Counted from the stretch's first letter, positions 1 to 8,519 are shown. The stretch: 64,000 nt of DNA from an uncultured Clostridium sp. (GCA_958413095.1 CATYUF010000001.1:1-64000), one strand, 5' to 3'. Translations and numbers: made by a program. Notes: generated by a model from the sequence alone, not told the origin.

Positions 1-63
1 AAAAATAACTAATGTTAAGTTAATTTTCTTAAACTAACATTATTATACTAGGAGGTGAATAAT

Positions 64-288
64 ATGCAAATGTGCCCTGATTGTGATAAAGTTTATGATG
101 AATCTGAATATTCTAGATGTCCTTATTGTTCTGGTGAATTAGAAGATGAAATGGGGGAAGAAAAATACAAAAATTGTCCTAATTGCGATAGCTATATGAC
201 TTGGGATGGTGACTGTTGGTCATGCATTAACTGCGGTCACGAAATATATAGTGATGAAGATGATAATGATGGTATCATAGAGTATTAA
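64..288 (+). CDS. Small double zinc-ribbon protein
   Basis: A 74-residue acidic protein with four CxxC pairs (CPDC near residue 4, CPYC near 20, CPNC near 38, CINC near 55), enough for two zinc ribbons; the C-terminus is almost all Asp/Glu. The ATG at 64 is preferred because AGGAGG ends 8 nt before it; the GTG at 55 lies inside that ribosome site. No enzymatic motif is seen. Such proteins are usually nucleic-acid or protein-binding, but the role here is not known. It is monocistronic, followed by about 420 bases without a gene. Confidence 0.75.
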   Translation: MQMCPDCDKVYDESEYSRCPYCSGELEDEMGEEKYKNCPNCDSYMTWDGDCWSCINCGHEIYSDEDDNDGIIEY

Positions 289-398
289 TAGTAAACATAA
301 TAAAGTTTAAATAAATAGACAAATTACAAGTCATCAGTCGTTATTTATATTAATATAGAGGACAATATATAGAAAAAAGGCTTTATTCAATAAAGCCA

Positions 399-505
399 AA
401 AAGTAGTAGCGATGATTTTTGTCTCCGACCCCAAAATCATTAAGAAACTCAAAAAGTGGTAGCAATGATTTTTGTTTCCAACCCCAAAATCAGCTCAAAA
501 ATAAT
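399..505. repeat. Tandem pair of a 53-bp unit with the GTCGGAGAC palindrome
   Basis: Two copies in direct repeat, each holding a 29-nt imperfect palindrome (412-440 and 465-492) whose arms begin ATGATTTTTG and end CCAAAATCAT. The second copy has several substitutions. The same motif in the opposite orientation is at 16083 and 24581. A small hairpin (GGCTTTA/TAAAGCC, 379-398) lies just upstream; its T-run is on the minus strand. The rest of 289-715 is AT-rich with no gene that I can see. Confidence 0.7.
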
Positions 506-715
506 GCTACCAATATAAAAACATTTTAACACAAAAAAGATAATTTATCAAACACAAAAAACATTAATAAAAAGAGAATAATATATGAAAAAACGAGATA
601 AAATAATAAAATAAAAATAAAACAAAATAATTAAGCAATTATTTTAGTTGTAAATAAATATATAATGTGCTAATATAAAGATACAAAATAAATAAATTAA
701 TCAATAATTAAATAA

Positions 716-910
716 ATCCCTGCGTAGTGCGTAAGAGCGTAATTTTTAGAACCAACAAGTTATAAGAGGGGCTAATCTCTAAATATGGCGTGCAAGCTCA
801 CATTTTACTAATAGTAGTGAGAAGCCCATTAGTATTTAGGTAGGCACCCACCTGTTTTTAGGAGCAGGTCCTTAAAAATTGAAGCTGACGGCTAAGGTGG
901 GGGTTTTTTA
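716..910 (+). ncRNA. ssrS: 6S RNA
   Basis: The stretch starts AAATCCCTGCG and ends GGCTAAGGTGGGGG followed by a T-run, so the ends can close (AAATCCC with GGGGTTT). It carries Firmicute-like 6S landmarks: an ACCAACAAGTTAT...GAGGGGCTA segment, then GAGAAGCCCATT, GGCACCCACCT, and the terminal CACCCACCT/AGGTGGGG helix. 6S RNA mimics an open promoter and binds sigma-A RNA polymerase. It ends just before prmC. The identification is from remembered family motifs; a covariance search against the Rfam 6S model would settle it. Confidence 0.75.
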
Positions 911-933
911 TTGTATATGAAAAAGGTGATACT

Positions 934-1782
934 ATGACAATAAAACAAGCAATAGAAAGAGGAGTAGCAAAACTAAAATTGGAAAAAATTACTACACCAA
1001 AACTAAAAGTAAGATTATTAATGCAATATGTCTTGGGAAAGCCAAGACAATATCTAATTATATATGATAATGAACCACTAACTAGACAACAAGAAGATAA
1101 ATTTTTTGATGGAATATCAAAACTTAGTAAAGATATACCAATAGAACATATAACTCACAAAAAAGAGTTTATGAAACTTGATTTTTTTGTTGATGAAAAT
1201 GTTTTAATACCTAGGCAAGATACTGAAATTTTAGTTGAAGAAGTAATAGAAATAGCAAAAAAAATAAATGCAAAAAAGATTTTAGATTTATGTACTGGAA
1301 GTGGAGCAATAGCAATATCACTGGCTAAATATTTGCCTAATACACAAGTGACAGCATTAGATATAAGCAGTAAAGCATTAGAAGTAGCAAAATTAAATGC
1401 AAAAACTAATAATGTAGAAAGTCAAATAACATTTGTAGAATCTAATTTACTTGAAAACTTGCCAAAAGAAAAATATGATATAATAGTATCAAATCCACCA
1501 TATATAAAACAAGATATTATTAAAGAACTTGATAGAGAAGTACAGAAAGAACCTCATATTGCATTAGATGGTGGAAAAGATGGATTGGATTTTTATAGAA
1601 AAATAATAGACTTAGGATATGAATACTTAAAATATGGAGGGTATTTATGTTTAGAAATAGGCTATGACCAAAAAGAAGAAGTTATGAATTTACTAGATAA
1701 TAATGGTCAATATATAAATAAAATATGTATAAAAGATTTATATGATAATGATAGAGTAATAATTGCAAAGGTAGGTGACTAA
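934..1782 (+). CDS. prmC: Release factor glutamine methyltransferase PrmC
   Basis: Transfers a methyl group from S-adenosylmethionine to the Gln of the GGQ motif of peptide release factors. The 282-residue length is typical. The N-terminal helical domain is followed by the methyltransferase fold with the SAM loop LDLCTGSGAIAI (about 118-129) and the diagnostic NPPY motif at 187-190 that holds the target glutamine. The ribosome site AAAAAGGTGATACT precedes the ATG. It is the first gene of a run with whiA and hemW; prfA, its usual neighbour, is not in view. Confidence 0.93.
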   Translation: MTIKQAIERGVAKLKLEKITTPKLKVRLLMQYVLGKPRQYLIIYDNEPLTRQQEDKFFDGISKLSKDIPIEHITHKKEFMKLDFFVDENVLIPRQDTEILVEEVIEIAKKINAKKILDLCTGSGAIAISLAKYLPNTQVTALDISSKALEVAKLNAKTNNVESQITFVESNLLENLPKEKYDIIVSNPPYIKQDIIKELDREVQKEPHIALDGGKDGLDFYRKIIDLGYEYLKYGGYLCLEIGYDQKEEVMNLLDNNGQYINKICIKDLYDNDRVIIAKVGD

Positions 1783-1783
1783 A

Positions 1784-2680
1784 ATGTCTTTTTCTTCAGA
1801 TATAAAACAAGAATTAAATAATAATCATAGTTTAACTGATAAGAACAATGTAGAATGTGAGTTAATAGGATATCTAATATCAGCTAATACTAACATTCAC
1901 AAGCAAAATGAAATAAAATTTTCAACTGAAAATGATTATAATATAGATAGATTTTCAAAGTTGCTATCTAACTTAAACATAGATTATGACATAGATATTG
2001 TAGGAAAAGTCTTTTATATCAACACAAAACAAAAAGAAATAAAGAAAATAAGTCATATAGAAATAAAGAATAACGAATTATATACAAAAAATATAGAAGA
2101 GTTATATCAAGAAAAAGAAGGATTTGAACAAAAGAAAGCAATTATAAAAGGTGCTTTTTTAGGTTCTGGTTCGATAAATAACCCAGAAAATTTATATCAC
2201 TTAGAAATAGTTTTATCAAATGAAGAAAACATGACATTTTTAAAAAAGATAATAGAAAGTCTAAATATAAGCACTAAAGAATTAATTACAAAAACTAGAT
2301 GTTCTATTTACTTTAAAGAATCAGAAGAAATCTCAAATTTATTAGCATTAATAGGAGCAAATAAAGCTGTTATGAAATTTGAAGATATTAGAGTCCAAAA
2401 AGAAATGAGAGGAAAAGTAAACAGAATAGTAAATTGTGAGACAGCAAACTTAAATAAAACAATAAATGCATCTATTGAGCAAATAGGAGCAATTAAAAAA
2501 TTACAGCAAACAGGAAAATTTAATAAATTAGATGAAAATTTAAAAGAGATAGCAAAATTAAGATTAGAAAATCCCAATATTTCACTAATAGAACTAGGAA
2601 AGATGCTAAAAAAACCACTAGGAAAATCAGGAGTAAATTATAGATTGAAAAAAATAATGGAGATAGCAGATGAAGAATAA
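1784..2680 (+). CDS. whiA: DNA-binding protein WhiA
   Basis: About 298 residues starting MSFSSDIKQELN, the usual WhiA N-terminus. The family has LAGLIDADG-like N-terminal domains without nuclease residues (here LIGYLISANTNI and IKGAFLGSGSIN) and a C-terminal helix-turn-helix (LRLENPNISLIELGKML near 265-285). In Gram-positives WhiA affects sporulation, division and chromosome segregation. The ATG at 1784 is chosen over the in-frame GTG at 1775 because it matches the family start. It slightly overlaps hemW downstream, so the two are probably cotranscribed. Confidence 0.93.
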   Translation: MSFSSDIKQELNNNHSLTDKNNVECELIGYLISANTNIHKQNEIKFSTENDYNIDRFSKLLSNLNIDYDIDIVGKVFYINTKQKEIKKISHIEIKNNELYTKNIEELYQEKEGFEQKKAIIKGAFLGSGSINNPENLYHLEIVLSNEENMTFLKKIIESLNISTKELITKTRCSIYFKESEEISNLLALIGANKAVMKFEDIRVQKEMRGKVNRIVNCETANLNKTINASIEQIGAIKKLQQTGKFNKLDENLKEIAKLRLENPNISLIELGKMLKKPLGKSGVNYRLKKIMEIADEE

Positions 2681-3893
2681 AGAATTAGGAATATATATAC
2701 ATATACCATTTTGTAAACACAAATGCTATTATTGTGATTTTGTATCTTTTTCAAATAAGGAAGAGATAGTAGAAAAATATATAAAAGCAGTAATAAAAGA
2801 ATTAAAAAAATATTTAGAAAACAAAGAATTTATGAAAAATTATAATGTTACTACTATATATATTGGAGGAGGAACACCATCATATATAGATAGTAAATAT
2901 ATAATAGAAATTCTAAAAGAAATAGAAAAAAACTTAGTTAATAATGACACAAAATTTCAAGATATAGAAATTACATTAGAAGTAAATCCTGGTACAATAA
3001 ATGAAGAAAAAGTGAACTTATATAAAGAAGCAAAAATAAATAGAATTAGTATGGGGCTGCAAAGTACCAACGACCAAATTTTAAAGCAAATTGGGAGAAT
3101 ACACACATATAATGAATTTTTAGATGCATATAGTATAGTAAAAAAAGCCGGATTTGATAATATAAATATAGACTTAATGATTGGACTACCAAATCAAACA
3201 ATTTCAGATGTTAAAGAAAGCTTAAATAAAATAATAGAATTAAATCCTAATCATATTAGTGTATATTCATTAATATTAGAAGAAGGAACAGTTCTTGATA
3301 AGTTGATAGAAGAAGGAAAAATGGAATTATTAGATGAAGAGCTAGAACGAAATATGTATTGGTATGTGAAAAATACATTAGAAATTAATGGATATAATCA
3401 CTATGAAATATCTAATTTTTCTAAAATCGGAAAAGAATCAAAACATAATTTAAACTGTTGGGAACAAAAAGAATATATCGGAATAGGAACATCAGCACAT
3501 TCTTATATAAATGATGTAAGATATTGTAATAAGAGTAGTGTAGAAAAATATATTGAAAATATAAATAATAAAGATATTGATGTAAATGAAATTATAAAAC
3601 TTGGAAATGGTAATAAAAGTTTTTTGGAAAAAGTAGAAGAAGTTTATGAAATAGATGAAATACAATCTTTAGAAGACAAAAAAAGAGAGTATATGTTACT
3701 GGGTTTAAGGAAACTTGAAGGTGTTAAAATTTCAAGTTTTAAGGAGAAATTTGTTGAAAATCCTATATATGTATATCATAAAGAATTGGAGAAGTTAGTA
3801 GAAGAGGATTTGATTAGGATTGATGGTGATAGGATTTTTTTAAGTAGAAGAGGAATAGATTTGGCAAATTTGGTTTGGGAAGAGTTTGTGTAA
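2670..3893 (+). CDS. hemW: Radical SAM heme chaperone HemW
   Basis: A 407-residue radical-SAM protein with the cluster motif CX3CX2C at residues 15, 19 and 22. The next residues are Asp-Phe, which fits HemW rather than true HemN, where a fourth Cys follows. EVNPGT, IDLMIGLPNQT and YEISNFSK..HNLNCW are family landmarks, and a winged-helix-like C-terminus follows. HemW binds heme and inserts it into respiratory proteins. Older annotations call it an oxygen-independent coproporphyrinogen oxidase. It overlaps the end of whiA by 11 bases. Confidence 0.9.
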   Translation: MKNKELGIYIHIPFCKHKCYYCDFVSFSNKEEIVEKYIKAVIKELKKYLENKEFMKNYNVTTIYIGGGTPSYIDSKYIIEILKEIEKNLVNNDTKFQDIEITLEVNPGTINEEKVNLYKEAKINRISMGLQSTNDQILKQIGRIHTYNEFLDAYSIVKKAGFDNINIDLMIGLPNQTISDVKESLNKIIELNPNHISVYSLILEEGTVLDKLIEEGKMELLDEELERNMYWYVKNTLEINGYNHYEISNFSKIGKESKHNLNCWEQKEYIGIGTSAHSYINDVRYCNKSSVEKYIENINNKDIDVNEIIKLGNGNKSFLEKVEEVYEIDEIQSLEDKKREYMLLGLRKLEGVKISSFKEKFVENPIYVYHKELEKLVEEDLIRIDGDRIFLSRRGIDLANLVWEEFV

Positions 3894-3996
3894 TACAATT
3901 ATTCCATATACTATTATATTTTTAGCAATATTGCTAATACAAAGGTATTTTTTAAAAAGAAGAGTAAATGAACTAAATAAAATTATAGAAAAGTAA
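3886..3996 (+). CDS. Possible small single-span membrane peptide
   Basis: A 36-codon frame overlapping the end of hemW, starting at TTG 3886. It would encode a short hydrophobic helix (IIPYTIIFLAILLIQ) followed by a basic and charged tail (RYFLKRRVNELNKIIEK), the topology of a small anchored membrane protein. The ribosome site is weak (GGGAAGAG) and the start is non-ATG. Only the amino-acid pattern supports it. Confidence 0.3.
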   Translation: MCNTIIPYTIIFLAILLIQRYFLKRRVNELNKIIEK

Positions 3997-4045
3997 AAAA
4001 TTAAGGCAGAAGGAAGTGCTTTCGGAAAAAAATTGTTAAAATCAC

Positions 4046-4218
4046 TTGACATACCCTCAAAAAATATGTTATTATAATTAATGTTACAAGAAGAAGTCAA
4101 ACTTCTCACCTTATCTAAGTAAAGAAAAAGGTTAGAAATTAAATAAATAAAAACATTTTCATATGTATATTTATTTTAGATTTGACTTGTAACAGAAGTC
4201 AAATTTTTTTTGTGGAGG
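4046..4218 (+). promoter_or_regulatory. infC promoter and attenuator leader
   Basis: TTGACA at 4046 and TATTAT at 4070 form a promoter (18-nt spacer). The leader then holds TGTTACAAG (4082-4090), which can pair with CTTGTAACA (4186-4194). That pairing excludes the terminator hairpin TTTGACTT/AAGTCAAA followed by T8 just before infC. This is a terminator/antiterminator switch. The infC-rpmI-rplT operon of Firmicutes is known to be controlled by such a leader, with L20 as the repressor. Confidence 0.75.
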
Positions 4219-4227
4219 TGTTTTAGA

Positions 4228-4743
4228 ATAAAACAAGAATTACCAATTAATAGGCAAATAAAAGCCAAAGAAGTACAATTAATAGGCGAAAATGGTGAAA
4301 AAGAAGGTGTTATTTCTTTTGAACAAGCTTTAGAAAAAGCAGAAAGTAAGGATTTAGACTTAGTTTTAGTTGCTCCAAATTCAAATCCACCAGTTTGCAA
4401 AATAATGAACTATGGAAAATATAAATTTGAGCAAGCTAAAAAAGAAAAAGAAGCAAAGAAAAAACAAAAAAGTTTTGAAGTAAAAGAATTGCGTGTAACA
4501 CCAAATATTGAAGACCATGATTTCAGCTTTAAATCTAAAAATGCTAAGAAATTTATTGAAGATGGAAATAAAGTGAAAATAACAGTTAGATTTAGAGGAA
4601 GAGAAGTAAATAATTCAAAAGCAGGTGAACAAGTGCTAAATAAATTTATAGAAAATTTAAGTGATGTAGCAGTTGTAGAAAAAGCACCTAAACTTGAAGG
4701 AAGAAATATGTTCATAATTTTAGCTAAAAAATCAGACAAATAA
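4228..4743 (+). CDS. infC: Translation initiation factor IF-3
   Basis: Binds the 30S subunit and checks start-codon/initiator tRNA pairing. About 171 residues with the N-domain INRQIKAKEVQLIGENGE and the C-domain KELRVTPNIEDHDFSFKSKNAKKFIEDGNKVKITVRFRGRE. The only start with a proper ribosome site (GGAGGTG, 4214-4220) is ATA at 4228. The TTG at 4210 lies in the terminator T-run before that site. Rare start codons in infC are a known autoregulation device (AUU in E. coli), so ATA is plausible here. First gene of the infC-rpmI-rplT operon. Confidence 0.9.
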   Translation: MKQELPINRQIKAKEVQLIGENGEKEGVISFEQALEKAESKDLDLVLVAPNSNPPVCKIMNYGKYKFEQAKKEKEAKKKQKSFEVKELRVTPNIEDHDFSFKSKNAKKFIEDGNKVKITVRFRGREVNNSKAGEQVLNKFIENLSDVAVVEKAPKLEGRNMFIILAKKSDK

Positions 4744-4783
4744 TCTGAGTAAAATAAATTAAAAATCGAAAGGAGAAAAAATT

Positions 4784-4987
4784 ATGCCAAAATTAAAAAC
4801 AAATAAAGCTGCAAAGAAAAGATATTCTTTAACAGCAACAGGAAAAGTAAAAAGAACAAAATCAAACAGAAGACACTTATTAGCAAACAAAACAAAAAGA
4901 CAAAAGAAATCAGGAAGAATCCAAAACGGATATGCAGATAAATCATGCGAAAATACAATCAAAAAATTATTACCATATGGTAACTAA
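4784..4987 (+). CDS. rpmI: 50S ribosomal protein L35
   Basis: A 67-residue, very basic protein with the L35 pattern MPKLKTNKAAKKRYSLTATGKVKR...RRHLLANKTKRQKK. It lies between infC and rplT in the canonical order, with an AAAGGAG ribosome site. Confidence 0.96.
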   Translation: MPKLKTNKAAKKRYSLTATGKVKRTKSNRRHLLANKTKRQKKSGRIQNGYADKSCENTIKKLLPYGN

Positions 4988-5021
4988 TAGGAAATAAGAA
5001 TAATAAGGAAGGTGAATATAA

Positions 5022-5372
5022 ATGGCAAGAGTAAAAACAGCAAGAATAACAAGAAAAAGACATAAAAAAATATTAAAACAAGCAAAAGGATATTATGGAG
5101 CAAAACATTACAGATTTAGAAATGCTAATCAAGCAGTATTAAAATCTTTATCTTATGCATATGTAGGAAGAAAAGATAGAAAAAGTGATTTTAGAAAATT
5201 ATGGATAGCTAGAATAAATGCAGCAGCAAGAATGAATGGAACAACATATAGCAAATTAGTTGCTGGATTAAAGAAAGCTAATGTAACAATAAACAGAAAA
5301 ATGTTAGCAGAAGTAGCTGTATCAGATCCAAAAGCTTTTACAGAAATCGCTGAAATAGCAAAAAAAGCATAA
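5022..5372 (+). CDS. rplT: 50S ribosomal protein L20
   Basis: 116 residues, [28 protein letters not shown]..., with the C-terminal globular domain [27 protein letters not shown]20 is needed early in 50S assembly and, in Firmicutes, represses its own operon through the leader ahead of infC. Ribosome site AAGGAAGGTG. Confidence 0.97.
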   Translation: MARVKTARITRKRHKKILKQAKGYYGAKHYRFRNANQAVLKSLSYAYVGRKDRKSDFRKLWIARINAAARMNGTTYSKLVAGLKKANVTINRKMLAEVAVSDPKAFTEIAEIAKKA

Positions 5373-5395
5373 TTTAAATTGAATAATTTGTTGAA

Positions 5396-5472
5396 ATAAA
5401 AAACTATTATATAATATAGAATTGATAAATGGAAACATTGAATTTTATATTATATGGTAGTTTTTTATTGTG
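5396..5472 (+). terminator. Terminator after rplT
   Basis: AAACTATTATATAATATA pairs with TATATTATATGGTAGTTT around a loop, followed by T6 (5461-5467). It closes the infC-rpmI-rplT operon. The rest of 5473-5582 is AT-rich without a visible gene. Confidence 0.65.
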
Positions 5473-5582
5473 TAGAAGTTATTGATTTATATAAAAAGAG
5501 AATATATAATATAAGCTAATAAGAAGTTTTTTTATATTACATTTATTTGATGCATGTAGAAATTTATAAATAGGTTCAAAAT

Positions 5583-5694
5583 AAAAGCTAGTTTTTATTG
5601 TATAGAAAAAATCGACTTTTATCTTGACCCTATATAGGATTTTTTCGTATACAACAAGTAAAAGTGACCTTTAAAAAGACCCGCGATAGCTTTT
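5583..5694 (+). repeat. Dispersed foldable repeat, copy A
   Basis: A 112-nt element with end pairing AAAAGCTA/TAGCTTTT and an inner stem ATTGTATAGAAAAAATC / GATTTTTTCGTATACAA. It has a conserved right part ACAACAAGTAAAAGTGAC and ends 36 bases before the S66 peptidase start. Related copies are at 25931-26036, 44830-44902 (minus) and 52021-52134. It could be a MITE-like sequence or a transcribed leader; no direct target duplication is evident. Confidence 0.65.
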
Positions 5695-5730
5695 CTTATT
5701 AAGCAATCAAAAGAAAGAGAGGAATATATT

Positions 5731-6906
5731 ATGAATTATCCAGAAAAACTAAAAAAGGGAGATACAATAGGGATATGTGCTCCGTCAGGAGGGATAGCAG
5801 AAAAAGAAGATATTTTGCAACTCGAATTAGCAGAAAATCAATTAAGGAAAATGGGATATAAAATAATAGAAACTAAAAGTGTAAGAAAAGAAAATAAAGG
5901 AAGAAGTGCTAGTGGAAAAGAAAGAACTAAAGAATTTATGGAATTACTAGAAAATGAAGAAGTAAAACTAATTATATTTGCAGCAGGAGGAGATTTTTTA
6001 ATTGAAATTTTTGACTACTTAGATTTTGAAAAAATAAAAGGATTAAAGCCAAAGTGGCTACAAGGTTATTCAGACATAACAGGAATAGGATTTCTATTTA
6101 ATACAATTCTAGATATACCTACAATGTATTGTCAAACAATAAAAGATTATGCAATGAATCCATTATTTAGAAATTTAACTGATGCAATAAAAATAGAAAC
6201 AGGAGAAAATATTATTCAAGAATCATTTGAGAAATATCAAAAGGTACTTGATTTTAGAGAAAATATAGAAAACGAAAATAAGGAACAAAAAGATAATAAA
6301 GAAAAAAAGAAAAATATAAATAATACAAAACAGTTAAACGATGAAATTAACTTAAATAAGTTAGAGAAAAAAGAAAATAAAGAAAATGACGAAAGAGAAA
6401 AAGAGAAATATAATTTAGAAGAACTAGTAAAAACATATGAATTAACAGAAAAAGTAGAGTGGAAAAATGTAACAGGAGAAGAAAAAATACAAATAAAAGG
6501 CAGAAGCTTAGGGGGGTGTTTAGACTGTATAAAGGGATACATAGGTACAAAATATGATAAAGTAAAGGAATATATAGAAAGACATAAAAAAGATGGTTTG
6601 ATATGGTTTTTAGAAGTCTTTGAAATGAGTACACCAGAAGTATATAGAACTTTGTGGCAAATGAAAAATGCTGGATACTTTAAATACTGTACTGGTATTG
6701 TATTTGGAAGACCGTTATTTATAAGGGAAGATTATGAAACAAATTTTAATGATACAGTAAAAGAAGCATTACAAGACTTAGAAATTCCAATAATATGTGA
6801 TGCTGATATAGGCCATGTAAAGCCTCAACTTGCAATAGTAAATGGAGCTATATTAGAAATAACATCACAAAATGGAAAAGGAACAGTAAAAACAATATTA
6901 GAATAG
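5731..6906 (+). CDS. S66-family LD-carboxypeptidase with a charged insert
   Basis: Peptidase family S66 (LdcA / MccF type), serine peptidases that trim the terminal D-Ala from murein tetrapeptides or inactivate peptide-nucleotides. Starts LKKGDTIGICAPSGG. Likely triad: Ser114 in GYSDIT, Glu295 in WFLEVFE, His362 in DIGHVKPQ. The protein is 391 residues, about 80 more than usual. The excess is a Lys/Glu/Asn-rich low-complexity segment at about 170-238, between Ser and Glu, with the frame intact throughout. Ribosome site AGAGAGGAA. A dispersed repeat lies just upstream. Confidence 0.85.
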   Translation: MNYPEKLKKGDTIGICAPSGGIAEKEDILQLELAENQLRKMGYKIIETKSVRKENKGRSASGKERTKEFMELLENEEVKLIIFAAGGDFLIEIFDYLDFEKIKGLKPKWLQGYSDITGIGFLFNTILDIPTMYCQTIKDYAMNPLFRNLTDAIKIETGENIIQESFEKYQKVLDFRENIENENKEQKDNKEKKKNINNTKQLNDEINLNKLEKKENKENDEREKEKYNLEELVKTYELTEKVEWKNVTGEEKIQIKGRSLGGCLDCIKGYIGTKYDKVKEYIERHKKDGLIWFLEVFEMSTPEVYRTLWQMKNAGYFKYCTGIVFGRPLFIREDYETNFNDTVKEALQDLEIPIICDADIGHVKPQLAIVNGAILEITSQNGKGTVKTILE

Positions 6907-6943
6907 AATATATAAATTATTGAATGAAAGGGAGAAAGTAAAA

Positions 6944-7564
6944 ATGAAAGTTCTATTAATAAATGGAAGTCCAAAAGAAAAAGGTTGCACATATACTGCA
7001 TTAAAGGAAATAGAAAAACAATTAAATATTAATAATATAGAAACTGAAATAATGTGGATAGGAAATACTCCTATTTCAGGTTGTATAGGTTGTGGAAGTT
7101 GCTTAAAAACAGGAAAATGCTTTATAGAAGATAAAGTAAATGAATTCTTAGAAAAAGTACCAAAAATTGATGGATTTGTTTTTGGTAGCCCAGTACATTT
7201 TGCAGCAATATCAGGTCAATTATCGTCTTTTTTGGATAGAGCTTTTTATGGAAGAGGAAAGCTCTTTGCAAATAAATTAGCAGCAGGAATAGTAAGTTGT
7301 AGAAGAGGTGGAGCAACTGCTGCATTTGACGAAATAAATAAATATTTTGCAATGAGTAATATGCCAATAGTAACAAGTCAATATTGGAATATGGTACATG
7401 GAAATAACCCAGAAGAAGTAGTACAAGATGAAGAAGGAATGCAAACAATGAGAACCTTAGGAAATAATATGGCTTGGTTACTAAAATGTATAGAACAAGG
7501 TAAGAAAATGGGAATAGAAGAACCAAAGAATGAAGAAAAAATAAAAACAAATTATATAAGATAG
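6944..7564 (+). CDS. NAD(P)H-dependent FMN reductase-like flavoprotein
   Basis: About 206 residues with the flavodoxin-like N-terminus MKVLLINGSPKEKGCTYTAL, a flavin phosphate-binding loop, and a Cys-rich segment CIGCGSCLKTGKCFIEDK (about 48-65) as in iron-sulfur flavoproteins and related reductases. PVHFAAISGQLSSFLDR is a family landmark. The ATG at 6944 (ribosome site AAAGGGAG) is preferred over 6920. It probably reduces small electron acceptors with flavin; the substrate cannot be read. It sits between the S66 peptidase and murI with small gaps. Confidence 0.85.
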   Translation: MKVLLINGSPKEKGCTYTALKEIEKQLNINNIETEIMWIGNTPISGCIGCGSCLKTGKCFIEDKVNEFLEKVPKIDGFVFGSPVHFAAISGQLSSFLDRAFYGRGKLFANKLAAGIVSCRRGGATAAFDEINKYFAMSNMPIVTSQYWNMVHGNNPEEVVQDEEGMQTMRTLGNNMAWLLKCIEQGKKMGIEEPKNEEKIKTNYIR

Positions 7565-7589
7565 TATAATATATATGGAGAAAAATGAA

Positions 7590-8357
7590 ATGAAAAGTCA
7601 AGGTAGTATAGGGATATTTGATTCGGGAATAGGTGGAGTAACAGTTTTAAAAGAAATAATAAAATTGTTACCAAATGAAGATTATATCTATGTTAGTGAT
7701 TCAAAAAATAATCCATATGGAGATAAAACAGACGAAGAGATAATAAAAAGATGTGACAAGATATCAAGTTTTTTAATAAATAAAAACTGCAAAGTAATTG
7801 TTATAGCATGTAACACTGCAAGTGCAAAAGCATCAAAATTTTTAAGAAATAAATATAAAGAGATACCAATTATAGCAATAGAACCAGCATATAAAATGGT
7901 ACATGATTATGAATTTGACAAAGAAACTTTAATTTTGGCAACTAAAGGTACAATTATGAGTAAGAGATTTAATCATATTTTACAAGAATATAATAATAAT
8001 AAAACTTATGTAATGTCATGCATAGGTTTAGCAGATTTAATAGAAGAAGGAAAAGAAGAAAAAATAAGAAAGTACCTTGAAGTGAACTTAAAAGAATATG
8101 TAGGAAAAGTAAAAAATGTTGTACTTGGTTGTACTCATTATCCATTAATTAAAAATGAAATTGCAGATATTTTAGGAGAGGTTAAGTTTTTCGATGGAGC
8201 ACCATATGTTGCAAAACATTTGAAAAGAGTGCTAGAAAAAAGAAAAATTATAAAACAAGAACTTGCAAAAGGAAACATAGAATTTTTCGATACAGTAGAA
8301 TCTAAGGATAAAAGAAAAAGATTTTTGGAAATATTAGGAGAAAATCATGAAAGATAG
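7590..8357 (+). CDS. murI: Glutamate racemase
   Basis: Makes D-glutamate for peptidoglycan using two catalytic cysteines. Both are visible, in VIACNTASA and VLGCTHYPL, as is the N-terminal GIFDSGIGGVTVL. The usual SGDTARVPYG loop reads SDSKNNPYG here, still with the PYG end. About 255 residues. The ATG at 7590 is 9 nt after GGAG, while the in-frame ATG at 7575 precedes that site. Confidence 0.93.
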   Translation: MKSQGSIGIFDSGIGGVTVLKEIIKLLPNEDYIYVSDSKNNPYGDKTDEEIIKRCDKISSFLINKNCKVIVIACNTASAKASKFLRNKYKEIPIIAIEPAYKMVHDYEFDKETLILATKGTIMSKRFNHILQEYNNNKTYVMSCIGLADLIEEGKEEKIRKYLEVNLKEYVGKVKNVVLGCTHYPLIKNEIADILGEVKFFDGAPYVAKHLKRVLEKRKIIKQELAKGNIEFFDTVESKDKRKRFLEILGENHER

Positions 8358-8425
8358 TGTGTAAAGTTCAAATTTTATAAAAAGCCGTAAAGAGCAATTT
8401 TATAATAAAAATACAAATATTGTAA

Positions 8426-8472
8426 AAAAGGTAAAATTAGAAAAAATCTACACTAATTTTACCTTTTTAATA
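8426..8472. terminator. Convergent terminator between murI and the minus-strand gene
   Basis: AAAAAAGGTAAAATTAG pairs with CTAATTTTACCTTTTT around a short loop. T-runs on both strands make it usable in both directions. Confidence 0.8.
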
Positions 8473-8519
8473 TCTAATACTTAGAACTAATACAAAAACA
8501 AAATGACTACAAAACTAAT

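Noticed and set aside
7122..7601. Leucine/phenylalanine-rich minus-strand frames here and under the ABC, FIST and aldehyde dehydrogenase genes
   Set aside because: They are complements of purine-rich coding strands and have no ribosome sites or family motifs.
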